The notes under the pieces: generated by a model
Database searches by the model: none
Seen by the model: the letters and a program-made list of their open reading frames with translations, nothing else
What the model was told of the DNA's origin: nothing
Position numbers and translations under genes: made by a program
Part shown: one piece after another, positions 17,298 to 25,784 of the stretch
Layout: the number at the start of each line of letters is the position of its first letter
Numbering within the stretch: the first letter of the stretch is position 1
Origin: a virus
Virus record (IMG/VR): IMGVR_UViG_3300042914_002726
Coordinates: 1 to 57,470 of that record
DNA: 57,470 bases
Strand: one strand, 5' to 3'

Positions 17298-18007
17298 TAT
17301 AATACCTCCCTTACTACTTCGCGCGCTTTTTGTAAAATTTTTGATTTGATTTTACTAATTTGTCTATATGCTGGCCGACCTTCTTTTAAACTTAATTTAT
17401 AACCCATTTTTTTTGCTACTTCCGCCTCGTCTAAATGCTGTAAAAACATATAGTCATAAACCTTCCACTCAATGATACTTAGATTCTTCTTCATGATTTC
17501 ATGAAAAAGTGGCATTAAATTTTCTATATCCATCATGTTCTCTGTATCATGTAAAACATTTTCTAAAGTTGTTTCAGGATTGTCATGGTTTGGACTATGA
17601 ATACTTAATGGAAATTTTACATCATAAGCAGATTTTTTACTCTTCTCCCACTTAGCGTAATCTTTACAAGAATTGTTTTGTGTTCCATATATAGAACAAC
17701 CATAATCACCAGTATTAAATGGACATTTTAAACATGGGCGCGAGAAATTAGAATAATGATTTCTAAGCATATTAGTCATTTGGTGGTTAATAACTTGATT
17801 AAGCCATGGCCTCATAGGGCGCAGTGGATCCCATTTCTCCCATTTCTTATAAATATGTATTCTTAATCTTTGAGCAACATCTTCGAAATCCATCCATGCG
17901 ATGGCAGTTAAATGCCAACGATGTTTGCGTTTTTGAATTTCAGAATTAATAATATCTATCGAGTCTTCGAAAGATGGCCTAACAACGCCTTTTTTCTTAC
18001 GTGGCAT
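17297..18007 (-). CDS. Sigma-70-family-like factor with inserted zinc cluster
   Basis: 236 residues. Residues about 38-88 resemble sigma region 2 (WMDFEDVAQRLRIHIYKKWEKW ... RPWLNQVINHQMTNMLRNHY). A four-cysteine cluster follows (Cys92, Cys95, Cys104, Cys114). The C-terminal ~60 residues fit a region-4-like helix-turn-helix (LSIIEWKVYDYMF ... EVAKKMGY ... YRQISKIKSKIL). A T4 gp55-like late sigma is the closest functional analogue. It would direct host RNA polymerase to phage promoters, plausibly the AGTGTAA boxes seen before virion genes. Sits one base after the zinc-ribbon gene. Confidence 0.72.
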   Translation of the reverse strand: MPRKKKGVVRPSFEDSIDIINSEIQKRKHRWHLTAIAWMDFEDVAQRLRIHIYKKWEKWDPLRPMRPWLNQVINHQMTNMLRNHYSNFSRPCLKCPFNTGDYGCSIYGTQNNSCKDYAKWEKSKKSAYDVKFPLSIHSPNHDNPETTLENVLHDTENMMDIENLMPLFHEIMKKNLSIIEWKVYDYMFLQHLDEAEVAKKMGYKLSLKEGRPAYRQISKIKSKILQKAREVVREVL

Positions 18008-18008
18008 A

Positions 18009-18413
18009 TTATTTAGATCTTAACGAGCCAGCTTCTTTTTGAAATTCTGATAAAATTTCTTCTTTAGTTTTTGTTTGAATATTATTTTGATTATTTACCT
18101 CGATAGGAGCAGATGGGTTATCAATTAAACTTCCAAAAGATTCCCCTTTAGGCTGGTAAACATCTACTTTAAAAGATGGTTTAATTTTTTTAAAGTCAAT
18201 ATTACTATCTATTGCATCATAACTCTCATCATTAATTTCTATAGAGTTTATATTTTTCTTTAATTTTAATTCATTTAAAAATTTATTTCTTTTATCTTCT
18301 ATTGGCGCGGAAGATGATTTACTAGCAAACGATTGCCCACAAAAAGCGCAAAATTTTGGTAGTTCAAAACCGTATTGAGTGGTCTTCCCACATTTCGAGC
18401 AAAAATATTTCAT
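18009..18413 (-). CDS. Zinc-ribbon protein, first gene of packaging operon
   Basis: 134 residues. An N-terminal zinc ribbon (CSKCG at 5-9 and CAFCG at about 22-26) is followed by a charged, low-complexity region. The ATG lies inside the AGTGTATG box of a divergent promoter pair, so the transcript would start very near the ATG. It is followed by the sigma-like gene (TAA-T-ATG). A transcription-accessory role is possible by analogy with zinc-ribbon phage regulators. Confidence 0.6.
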   Translation of the reverse strand: MKYFCSKCGKTTQYGFELPKFCAFCGQSFASKSSSAPIEDKRNKFLNELKLKKNINSIEINDESYDAIDSNIDFKKIKPSFKVDVYQPKGESFGSLIDNPSAPIEVNNQNNIQTKTKEEILSEFQKEAGSLRSK

Positions 18414-18488
18414 ACACTAGTATTTTATAGGTTTACACAAAAAAATTCCAAAATCTCTTCTATAAACATTTTATAAAAATACTAGTGT
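18414..18488. promoter_or_regulatory. Divergent late-type promoter pair in an inverted repeat
   Basis: ACACTAGTATTTTATA (18414-18429) and TATAAAAATACTAGTGT (18472-18488) are inverted copies differing by one extra A, facing outward toward the zinc-ribbon gene (minus) and a metallopeptidase gene (plus). They give the clearest extended form of the AGTGTAA box: TATAAAATACTAGTGTAA. Confidence 0.6.
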
Positions 18489-18500
18489 AAATAACTATTG

Positions 18501-19088
18501 ATGTCGTCTTTAATTAATTCCGAGGTGTTCGATATCATCAAGGAAGATATCGAATCTCTTGATGGTCGTATTGTTTTATTAAAAGGAAATTATTGCGGTG
18601 GTAAGAGCAAATGCTCCGGCCTTTTTTATATGGATTCTAATGACGATCCAGTTATTAAAGTGGCCAAGGGTAATTTACATGAAGAAGAATGGTTCGGGGT
18701 TCTTTTACATGAATATTGCCATTTTATTCAATGGCGAGACGACTCTAAATTATGGAATAAGTTTTGCGATTATGATGTAACCTATTCACAAATTATTTTA
18801 AAGCCACAAAAATATAAAAAAGAACTTGCGGCTCTAATGGAATTAGAAATTGATTGTGAAAAATGTGCCACAAGTATTATAAAAAATAATAAGCTATTCG
18901 ATTATAAAAAATATGTCCAAACCGCAAATGCAATTCTATATAAATATGCAATGTTATATAAATACGGAAAATGGCCAAATGACAATAGAAAATATCAAAA
19001 AGTACAAGAATTTTGCCCAAAAAGAATTCTAAAATCTTATAAAGATTATTTAGAGATACCGGAAAAAGTTATTCAATATTATAAGTAG
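18501..19088 (+). CDS. Putative zinc metallopeptidase (HEYCH)
   Basis: 195 residues from the ATG at 18501; a TTG one codon upstream is less likely. The motif LLHEYCHFIQW (HExxH at about 70-74) with a downstream LEIDCEKCA offers a third metal ligand of gluzincin type. No signal peptide, so it acts in the cytoplasm. It is the first of three proteins in this window sharing an HE-x-CH core. Its 3' end overlaps the convergent gene 19069..19332 by 20 nt. Substrate unknown. Confidence 0.65.
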   Translation: MSSLINSEVFDIIKEDIESLDGRIVLLKGNYCGGKSKCSGLFYMDSNDDPVIKVAKGNLHEEEWFGVLLHEYCHFIQWRDDSKLWNKFCDYDVTYSQIILKPQKYKKELAALMELEIDCEKCATSIIKNNKLFDYKKYVQTANAILYKYAMLYKYGKWPNDNRKYQKVQEFCPKRILKSYKDYLEIPEKVIQYYK

Positions 19089-19332
19089 GGTCAAACTCGC
19101 TAGGTGGAAGAATTAATCCATTTTCTACAATAAATTGATTTAATTCTTCTTGACTATCTGCAATTACCATCGTAAAAGGGCTAGAGGTTCCTCCAGCGCA
19201 TTGTAATGGGGGTGCAATTACTTTATTAGTGACCGCATCATAAATCATCCACCATTCAACTTCATTAGTGAATACCCCATCTACCATGGGGACAACATCT
19301 GGTTTTTCTTGATTTGAATATATTTTAATCAT
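19069..19332 (-). CDS. Small tail-region protein
   Basis: 87 residues from MIKIYSNQ at 19332. That start gives an ATGA overlap with the stop of the LRR gene upstream and is preferred over longer starts inside that gene. It contains VEWWMIYDAVTNKVIAPPL and an acidic C-terminus; no family recognised. Its position at the end of a tail-appendage operon suggests a chaperone or virion component. Confidence 0.55.
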   Translation of the reverse strand: MIKIYSNQEKPDVVPMVDGVFTNEVEWWMIYDAVTNKVIAPPLQCAGGTSSPFTMVIADSQEELNQFIVENGLILPPSEFDPTYNIE

Positions 19333-20294
19333 AGTAAAGCTGTTCCTGTTGTTACTGTCCAACCACGATTTCTTAGTGTTGTAACATCTGTTACGCCTTG
19401 TCCTGTTGGTCTGGAATTAGTTGCCCCACCTAAATTTAATATACATGTTCCATTTAATATTGGAGTTCCCGTTGTTCTTCCGGCAGCAACAAAAGATGCA
19501 AGAATCGAATTGACCGCACTAGCTCTTAATTGATTGTCTTGTGCTTGAAAATCACCCAAAGTAATAGAAACAGAACCACCAGCAAATCCTGTTATTTTGG
19601 ATGTTCCCCGTTGAAGATAGCATAAAAATCTTGTTAATTGATTATTTGCACTAAGACTAGGTATAGAGCCTGTTAAAAAATTACTATGAAACCAGCATTC
19701 AGTGAGATTTACATTATTTGATAAATTTGGTATAGAACCGGATAAACTACATCCGGCAATCAAAAACCTTTGTAATTGTCCGCATGCATTAATATTAGGA
19801 ATAGACCCTGTCAAAGGGTTTCCATAACAAGAAAATACTAAAATATTACTTTGATTACTCAAAGACGGTGGAATTGGTCCTATTAAATTATTGTTATGAA
19901 CTAAAAAGTTTGTCCAACCATTATTATTGTTTAAATCAGGAATTTGTCCAGAAAGAAGATTCTCCGCGCATTGAAAGTTTCTTAATTCGGAATTATAATT
20001 TGGAATAGTTCCTGTATATAAATTAAAACTATACACAGCAGTCCTCAAATTTGGAGTTCCTGTAAAAGATGGTAAAGACCCTGTAATTTTATTATCAATA
20101 AGATTTATAAAAGTTAAAGTTATATTATTTTCATAACCACTAATTGCAGTAATATCATTATTTTGACATCTAAAATCTTGCAAATTAGGAAAAGCAGATA
20201 GATTAATAGCTCCTCCCAATTTTGGAGAACTTGTGCCGCAGTTAATTTGTGTAACTGTTGGATTATTTTGTAATATTAAACTAATTCCGGCCAT
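19329..20294 (-). CDS. Leucine-rich-repeat tail protein
   Basis: 321 residues from MAGISLIL at 20294. It consists of about ten irregular LRR units of the type L.G.IPNL..N..L......N.LTGSIP, resembling plant/bacterial LRRs, and ends in a VTTLRNRGWTVT segment common in bacterial LRR proteins. Lying in a run of fibre genes, it is likely a receptor-binding or adhesion module of the tail. LRR proteins are uncommon as phage tail components. Confidence 0.7.
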   Translation of the reverse strand: MAGISLILQNNPTVTQINCGTSSPKLGGAINLSAFPNLQDFRCQNNDITAISGYENNITLTFINLIDNKITGSLPSFTGTPNLRTAVYSFNLYTGTIPNYNSELRNFQCAENLLSGQIPDLNNNNGWTNFLVHNNNLIGPIPPSLSNQSNILVFSCYGNPLTGSIPNINACGQLQRFLIAGCSLSGSIPNLSNNVNLTECWFHSNFLTGSIPSLSANNQLTRFLCYLQRGTSKITGFAGGSVSITLGDFQAQDNQLRASAVNSILASFVAAGRTTGTPILNGTCILNLGGATNSRPTGQGVTDVTTLRNRGWTVTTGTALL

Positions 20295-20299
20295 ATTGT

Positions 20300-20869
20300 T
20301 TAATTCAAGGTTACAAAAACATTTGTAATTCCTGGGGAATGACCAGCCGCCCCTTTCCAAAAATTAATGCGTATAGTGTTTCCAGCAGGAACATTTGAAG
20401 CTGATAGAGTAACTGTTTGAGGGGTATTATTTATACTTGTATTTGCCAAAGTAGTTGAGGTAGTTAGGTTTACTATACTACATCCAAGAGCCCAAGCATT
20501 AGCATTAAAAGGATTAGACCCAAAAAATGTTAAAGTAACATTAGAAGTTACAGGCATTACAATATTTTGAAAAAAAGGTACTAATCCACCTGCTTGTTCA
20601 GCGGACCTTGATAGAATGTTAAGATTTGCATAATAAACACCATTAAGTAATCTTATTACAAAATCATTAGTTGCAGGGAGTGTTGCATTAGTATTCCAGC
20701 CAAAAGGAACTGCTCTTCCCCACCAATTAGTAACATTACTAGTCATTCCAGAAACATTAGAAAAATCTCCATTGACAACTAGATTAGTCCAAATTAAATT
20801 ATTATTATAATAAATTTGTTTAGCAGATTTCGGGCCGTATTGAATTACTTTTGATTGGTTTAAAGTCAT
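20300..20869 (-). CDS. Tail appendage protein with carbohydrate-binding-like fold
   Basis: 189 residues. The N-terminus (KSAKQIYYNNNLIWTN) matches the attachment module at the start of 7333..9675. The remaining beta-rich region begins LVVNGDFSN and looks like a jelly-roll carbohydrate-binding domain. Its stop lies five bases before the LRR gene start, so it could form a two-piece appendage with it. Start overlaps the large fibre gene's last base. Confidence 0.6.
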   Translation of the reverse strand: MTLNQSKVIQYGPKSAKQIYYNNNLIWTNLVVNGDFSNVSGMTSNVTNWWGRAVPFGWNTNATLPATNDFVIRLLNGVYYANLNILSRSAEQAGGLVPFFQNIVMPVTSNVTLTFFGSNPFNANAWALGCSIVNLTTSTTLANTSINNTPQTVTLSASNVPAGNTIRINFWKGAAGHSPGITNVFVTLN

Positions 20870-23800
20870 TATATTAAAATATATAGCACTCCACTAATAG
20901 GAGTAAGAGAATTATATTCACCTGTAGTTAAGACTCGCATACCACTTGCGCCGCCTAAATTTGTTACACGGTTATTAACTTGACCTTGTAACGTCGAACC
21001 TGTCGTCGCAAGGTTTGTCGTTAACGTATTAACACTTGACTGCAACGTTGAACCTGTCGTCGCAAGGTTTGTTACCGTGGCATAAACAGATAAATCAAGC
21101 TCTCCTTGTAATAAAACACCACTTTCATTAACTGTTGGGCGCGTATTAAAAGTGGCGCTATTAGCTTGAACGTTTCCAGCAAACGATCCATCGCCACTAA
21201 CCGCATCAATATAAAAACCTTTGCTAACCGACCCTTGGAAAAATACACCACTAAAATCATATGAACTAAAACTTAAGTTTGGTATTTGATACTGCAGGGT
21301 TAACCCTAAATTAGTTGGTGTTGGTTTGTGCCCCCATTGCAATCTCACGGGATAGCTTTGTCCAGAATTTAATGGCAAATTATCTAAAGCATTACCCGTA
21401 TTTGTATTAATATCCGCATTCCCACTCGTGTAGCCATTAGACGCTTTATCTCCTATCCAAAAATAAGCGTCATCATCTGCATACAAAGAAAAACTATAAT
21501 TTTCTGTTACCTGTGGGACAAAGTATCCAACCCACTCCCAAGAAGTGCCATTGGAAAGCGCACGGTTTACGCCAAAATCGGTGCTATTTTCAGAATTTTG
21601 AGTCTGTGTTATGCTAGAGGTTTGAGTTTCGGGTAATTCGTCCCAATAATCCGTACCATTTTCAGTGCCATCTAGATAACCACCAAATGGTCCGTAACCC
21701 ACTGGCGCATAAGCTTTACATATCCAATTAGATCCTCCGTTACTTACAATATCATTAATATTATAGGTAGCTCCGCTATCCCAAGCCTGTATGCCTGTTG
21801 CTAAACTCCACGTTTCTAAATCAGATGATGTGTAGTGTTGAACATAATTTCCTGGATGCAAATACCAATAAGATTCTTCTGCTGGAAATTGACTATAGTA
21901 ATCAATTCTCCATCCATTTGGACCTTGAAAATAATTTGTCCCCTGATTAAGCGCGCTAGAAACTCTTGTATAAGTTCCAGAGGATGACACTCCAGTTAAT
22001 ACTAATTCATTTATTATTGGTTTTAACGTGGCTGTTTTAAACCACTCTGAGTCGCCAGAAAAATAACCACTATATTGAATTCCTAGTAACCCATCTGTTA
22101 AAAGACCATTTGATTGGGCGTATCCCCCATCAATCTTATTTTCTGTTATAATTATAGAACTATTCCCAACTTTAATTCCGCTAGCAAAGAATCCGCTGTT
22201 AGTAACTTTTATATTCCCAGCGACTTCTAATTTTTCAGATGGAGAATGCGTATCAATTCCAATTTTGCCATCGTTTTTAATTATTAACCTCTCAGTTCCA
22301 TTACCAGGATTTTCAGAAGTAAAAAATCTTATATCTCCACCTTGCCAATTATATTGTTCAAAATCATTATCTTGTATTCCAAAAAATACCCCTTGATTAC
22401 CCCCGCTATTATTTAAAATTTCTAGCCATGTGGCGGGACTATTTGTTTGAAGACTTAATGTATATTGAGAATTTGGATCTACGATACTATTTGCATCATT
22501 TCCAATTATTAAACGGCCACTTTTAATTTGATTGCCAGTAGTAAAAACAATATTACTAGCTGTAGAATTAATATAACCGCTTAAATTATCGACTTTCGTA
22601 TTTAACGTCGAACCTGTCGTCGCAAGGTTTGTCGTTAGCGTATTAAGATTTCCGCTTAATAGATTCAATTCTTGAACAGACGCAATATCATTTAAAATTG
22701 ATAGATCGTCGCTTCTTCGGGCGATCCCAAATTTAAATTTGTTTGAATGATCAAAACCAATAATTGGGCCATAATCGTTTACCCCTGTTAACCCACTTCC
22801 GGTAATAAAAAATAAACCACCATCTACCGCGCCGCCAGTTAAATTCAAAAGAATATAGGGGCTTTCTATAAATTTATTTTCTACGTTCGCAATAAATTCT
22901 GTTCCAGTCACATAAAGATCACTAATATATACAGCGTTACTGAAATATTTTGTTCCGAATATGGTTTGTTCTCCATTTGTTAAAACCGAGTTTCCACTTA
23001 GGGTATCAATTTTATTGGATAAGGTATTTCCTGTTGTGTTAATATTTGCGGATAGAGTAGAGCCCGTATTTGCAAGATTTGTAATGAGTGCGTAACGGGT
23101 GTCTAATTCACCAGTTTGGGTTGGAGAAATTTCTACATAATTATTTAATAAAGATATCCAAGCGTAAATTTTTGAGGTATCCAGTGCCGTATAAACACGA
23201 TTAACGTCTCCAGTAATTGGAAAAGAAGACAGGCTCGGAAGAATTGGAAAAAAATCAAGATGGGATCGCTGACTAGATAAACTACTAGTTAACAGGGTCC
23301 GACCAGCACTAGTTGAATTTGTAATATCTGATGCTACATGAGTATGATTTCCTGCGCTGACTTCATTACTAGCCGTTCCGACATTACGAGTGGCGGCCGT
23401 CCCTAGACCCGAAATATTTGCGACTACGTGAGTGTGTACCAAATTTGCTTTACCTGTAATTTGAGATTGTAGGTTCGAACCTGTCGTCGCAAGATTTGTT
23501 ATAGTCGCATAAACAGACAAATCAAGCTCTCCCTGCAATAAAACTCCAGTATTATTAACTGTTGGCCTATTTAAGAAACGCCAAGCCCCACTTACAATAC
23601 CAGTATTTTGTACAAAAATAACATTTGCTCCCGAAAATATATAATTGTCGGCATAAAAAGTTTTACTACCGCTGATAATTTGACTTCCCGTAGTATAAAC
23701 AATCGTATCTGGTAATCTGGCAGCTTCACCGCTTAATAAGACTCCGGTCCCGTTAACAAAAGGACGATTAGTGAATTGTCCACTAGTTCTTGTTACATAA

Positions 23801-24138
23801 GTATTTCCTAAGCTGTTAATTTGTGATTGTAGGTTTTGTCCAGTTTGCGATAACTGCAAATCGCTCGCATAGTTAAGGTCTAGGTTATTGATTTGGTTTT
23901 GCAGGTTTTGACCTGTTGCCGTAAGATTCGATGAAATAGCCGCTCCAGTTTGCGATAACTGCAAATCGCTCGCATAGTTAAGGTCTAAGTTGTCGATTTG
24001 ATTTTGTAATACAGACAAATCCCCAGAAGTTGCGAGTCCCGTAATTCCAATATCTTGTGGTGAAAGAGTAACAAAACCAATTTTGCCATTAACGGTCTGA
24101 ACAGGTGCCGCGTCTAAAATTATATTAATATCAGCCAT
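20869..24138 (-). CDS. Long tail fibre with repeated stalk modules and PA14-like domain
   Basis: 1089 residues. The stalk is built of repeated units such as NLATTGSTLQ, VYTTGSQ, RPTVN.TGVLLQGELDLSVYA. Residues about 720-960 include a domain with NYSFSLYADDDAYFWIGD, the hallmark loop of PA14/GLEYA-like carbohydrate-binding folds. The C-terminus ends VLTTGEYNSLTPISGVLYILI, like other fibres here. Several nearly identical 20-30 bp segments encoding NLATTGSTL recur in the DNA. An AGTGTATA box precedes it. Likely the main host-recognition fibre. Confidence 0.75.
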   Translation of the reverse strand: MADINIILDAAPVQTVNGKIGFVTLSPQDIGITGLATSGDLSVLQNQIDNLDLNYASDLQLSQTGAAISSNLTATGQNLQNQINNLDLNYASDLQLSQTGQNLQSQINSLGNTYVTRTSGQFTNRPFVNGTGVLLSGEAARLPDTIVYTTGSQIISGSKTFYADNYIFSGANVIFVQNTGIVSGAWRFLNRPTVNNTGVLLQGELDLSVYATITNLATTGSNLQSQITGKANLVHTHVVANISGLGTAATRNVGTASNEVSAGNHTHVASDITNSTSAGRTLLTSSLSSQRSHLDFFPILPSLSSFPITGDVNRVYTALDTSKIYAWISLLNNYVEISPTQTGELDTRYALITNLANTGSTLSANINTTGNTLSNKIDTLSGNSVLTNGEQTIFGTKYFSNAVYISDLYVTGTEFIANVENKFIESPYILLNLTGGAVDGGLFFITGSGLTGVNDYGPIIGFDHSNKFKFGIARRSDDLSILNDIASVQELNLLSGNLNTLTTNLATTGSTLNTKVDNLSGYINSTASNIVFTTGNQIKSGRLIIGNDANSIVDPNSQYTLSLQTNSPATWLEILNNSGGNQGVFFGIQDNDFEQYNWQGGDIRFFTSENPGNGTERLIIKNDGKIGIDTHSPSEKLEVAGNIKVTNSGFFASGIKVGNSSIIITENKIDGGYAQSNGLLTDGLLGIQYSGYFSGDSEWFKTATLKPIINELVLTGVSSSGTYTRVSSALNQGTNYFQGPNGWRIDYYSQFPAEESYWYLHPGNYVQHYTSSDLETWSLATGIQAWDSGATYNINDIVSNGGSNWICKAYAPVGYGPFGGYLDGTENGTDYWDELPETQTSSITQTQNSENSTDFGVNRALSNGTSWEWVGYFVPQVTENYSFSLYADDDAYFWIGDKASNGYTSGNADINTNTGNALDNLPLNSGQSYPVRLQWGHKPTPTNLGLTLQYQIPNLSFSSYDFSGVFFQGSVSKGFYIDAVSGDGSFAGNVQANSATFNTRPTVNESGVLLQGELDLSVYATVTNLATTGSTLQSSVNTLTTNLATTGSTLQGQVNNRVTNLGGASGMRVLTTGEYNSLTPISGVLYILI
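20990..23500 (-). repeat. Dispersed fibre-module repeats encoding NLATTGSTL
   Basis: The minus-strand segment read on plus as CCTGTCGTCGCAAGGTTTGT, or nearly so, recurs near 20997, 21053, 22613 and 23479 within the fibre gene, and CAAATCGCTCGCATAGTTAA recurs near 23860 and 23965. These near-identical stretches could allow recombination between stalk modules. Confidence 0.7.
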
Positions 24139-24145
24139 ATATATT

Positions 24146-24153
24146 TATACACT
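24146..24153 (-). promoter_or_regulatory. Late-type box AGTGTATA before fibre gene
   Basis: Minus-strand TAAGTGTATAAATATAT directly before the ATG at 24138, about 7 nt spacing. Confidence 0.5.
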
Positions 24154-24155
24154 TA

Positions 24156-24497
24156 TTATACGTCATCTAGGATCGGTAAAATTCCTTTTAGATAAGTTAC
24201 GGTTGCGTCTCCAGAATTTAATTCTAAATCATATTCATAATTTCCTTCTGTTAAATGACGGGTGTGATCTGCTAAAACTGCAGAGGCAACGAGCCTATTT
24301 CCGGAAGTGGTAATAGAATTATTTTCTGTAGACCATAAAAGAGATAAACATCCATTTAAGGGGTTTTTTACTTTCAAATAAGCGTTAACCCCACCAACCT
24401 GTATTGGTTGGTTACCAGTATCCCAAAAATAAAAAGTTAATGGCCCATAGGAGTCACCACGATATCCAGTGGGTAAATTATAAATTGCTGGAAGCAT
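24156..24497 (-). CDS. Small beta-sandwich virion protein (BppU N-domain-like)
   Basis: 113 residues. Pattern GDSYGPLTFYF, VGGVNAYLKVKNP, then EGNYEYDLELNSG and a terminal GILPILDDV resembles the small Ig-like N-terminal domain of baseplate upper proteins that anchors fibres. It precedes the long fibre gene and probably connects it to the virion. Call rests on pattern recognition only. Confidence 0.55.
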   Translation of the reverse strand: MLPAIYNLPTGYRGDSYGPLTFYFWDTGNQPIQVGGVNAYLKVKNPLNGCLSLLWSTENNSITTSGNRLVASAVLADHTRHLTEGNYEYDLELNSGDATVTYLKGILPILDDV

Positions 24498-24506
24498 ATT
24501 CCTTAA

Positions 24507-24513
24507 TTACACT
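24507..24513 (-). promoter_or_regulatory. Late-type box AGTGTAA before 24156..24497
   Basis: Minus-strand TTAAGTGTAATTAAGG, about 9 nt from the ATG at 24497. One of the closest matches to the consensus. Confidence 0.55.
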
Positions 24514-24532
24514 TAATAATAATAATTAAAAT

Positions 24533-25258
24533 TTATTTTTTAGATTTTTCAAATTGTTCTATGATATAAGAGAGAATTTCAGATCGCACAATATCTTCTT
24601 TTCCAAACTCAAAAGTATAAATACCATGTTTTTCGGCTTCTTCTGTATTAAACATTTCAAATACTTTATTAAAGCCGCTTTGTTTAATATCTGATTGTTG
24701 AGCATCACCGCAAATAAAAAGCGTTGAGAATTTTGCCATTCTTGTCATTACCAATAAAAAATCTTCGACACGGCAGTTTTGAGCTTCGTCCATAATAAAC
24801 GAGGCATTAGAAATATTTAACCCACGCAAAAATCCAAGTGGAACGCCGACAATTCTTTCGTCAGCTAAAAGTGCTTTTACATGGGGCTCTGTTAATAATT
24901 CATTTAATTTGTCCACCATAGGTTGAGTATAAGGAGACATTTTTTCTTCAGATGTTCCTTTAATATACCCAATACCGTGAATCGAAGCTTCTACTGGAAC
25001 GCGGCTATAATATATTTCACTAATTTTTTTATCTTTTATTTTTTGTAGTGAGCAATATACAGCAAGAAGAGTTTTGCTAGTGCCAGCAACACCTCGAGTG
25101 ATAATTACTTTCGTATTTTTATCACTCGCAAGTTTAATAAACTCTTTTTGTTTATCAGTCCATGGTAATTCTCTTATATTGAGTTCAATGTTTGATTTAG
25201 TTTTTTTCTTCTCCGTATATGGAGAAACGTCACGAGGTTTTTCTTTTTTTGACTTCAT
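24533..25258 (-). CDS. phoH: PhoH-like ATPase
   Basis: 241 residues. Walker A RGVAGTSKT (about 55-63) and Walker B ASFIMDEAQN (about 152-161) with the usual PhoH spacing, plus the KMSPYTQP region typical of the family. The N-terminal ~30 residues are a charged extension. PhoH-like proteins are frequent in tailed phages; they are ATPases implicated in RNA metabolism, with unclear phage function. A GTGTAAATAATAGTGT element lies on the minus strand before the start. Confidence 0.88.
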   Translation of the reverse strand: MKSKKEKPRDVSPYTEKKKTKSNIELNIRELPWTDKQKEFIKLASDKNTKVIITRGVAGTSKTLLAVYCSLQKIKDKKISEIYYSRVPVEASIHGIGYIKGTSEEKMSPYTQPMVDKLNELLTEPHVKALLADERIVGVPLGFLRGLNISNASFIMDEAQNCRVEDFLLVMTRMAKFSTLFICGDAQQSDIKQSGFNKVFEMFNTEEAEKHGIYTFEFGKEDIVRSEILSYIIEQFEKSKK

Positions 25259-25274
25259 GAAAGAACACTATTAT

Positions 25275-25281
25275 TTACACG
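25275..25281 (-). promoter_or_regulatory. Late-type box CGTGTAA before phoH
   Basis: Minus-strand CGTGTAAATAATAGTGTT, 16 nt before the phoH ATG. Confidence 0.35.
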
Positions 25282-25363
25282 TTATATAATTGGGACACTT
25301 TTTATTTCATTTTTCTTAAATTTTTTTGAACGAATATAAAAACCATGAGTCTAATTAAGAACT

Positions 25364-25771
25364 ATGAATATTAATGCAAGTCTCGTACCTAAATCTTATA
25401 GTGGTTACAACACATGGGAAATTGTTGATCTAATCGATCAAAATTGGCCTAAATGGGCAACTATGTTTGATGTTGTTACAAGTCCGTCATATAGTTTCTC
25501 AAATATGGTTGGATTCAAAGAACAAAATAAAGATTCTTATAATTTAGAAATTGAACTTCCACGTTTTCGTAAAGAAAATATCAAAATCTCAGCGGAAAAT
25601 AATATTTTACATATTAGTGCCGAACAAGATAATCTTAAATTCTACCATTCCGTAAGCGTTCCGCCAACTTTAGATACAAACACAATTGAAGCCGAACTTG
25701 ACCATGGTGTACTCAAGATCTCCGCCCAAAAAGCCGAACAAGCTAAAACAAAAACTATTACTATTAAATAG
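25364..25771 (+). CDS. Hsp20-family small heat-shock protein
   Basis: 135 residues. The alpha-crystallin domain occupies about residues 45-130: YNLEIELPRFRKENIKISAENNILHISA ... VSVPPTLDTNTIEAELDHGVLKIS, in which the GVLKI segment near the end is a family hallmark. It would hold unfolded proteins, perhaps virion proteins, as an ATP-independent chaperone. Phage Hsp20 genes are known from T4-like cyanophages. Divergent from phoH. Upstream GAGTCTAATTAAG resembles the AGTGTAATTAAG box. Confidence 0.88.
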   Translation: MNINASLVPKSYSGYNTWEIVDLIDQNWPKWATMFDVVTSPSYSFSNMVGFKEQNKDSYNLEIELPRFRKENIKISAENNILHISAEQDNLKFYHSVSVPPTLDTNTIEAELDHGVLKISAQKAEQAKTKTITIK

Positions 25772-25776
25772 TGTAA
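25770..25776 (+). promoter_or_regulatory. Late-type box AGTGTAA overlapping hsp20 stop
   Basis: AATAGTGTAAAGAT overlaps the hsp20 TAG stop and lies about 8 nt before the GTG start at 25785. Confidence 0.4.
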
Positions 25777-25784
25777 AGATATGA

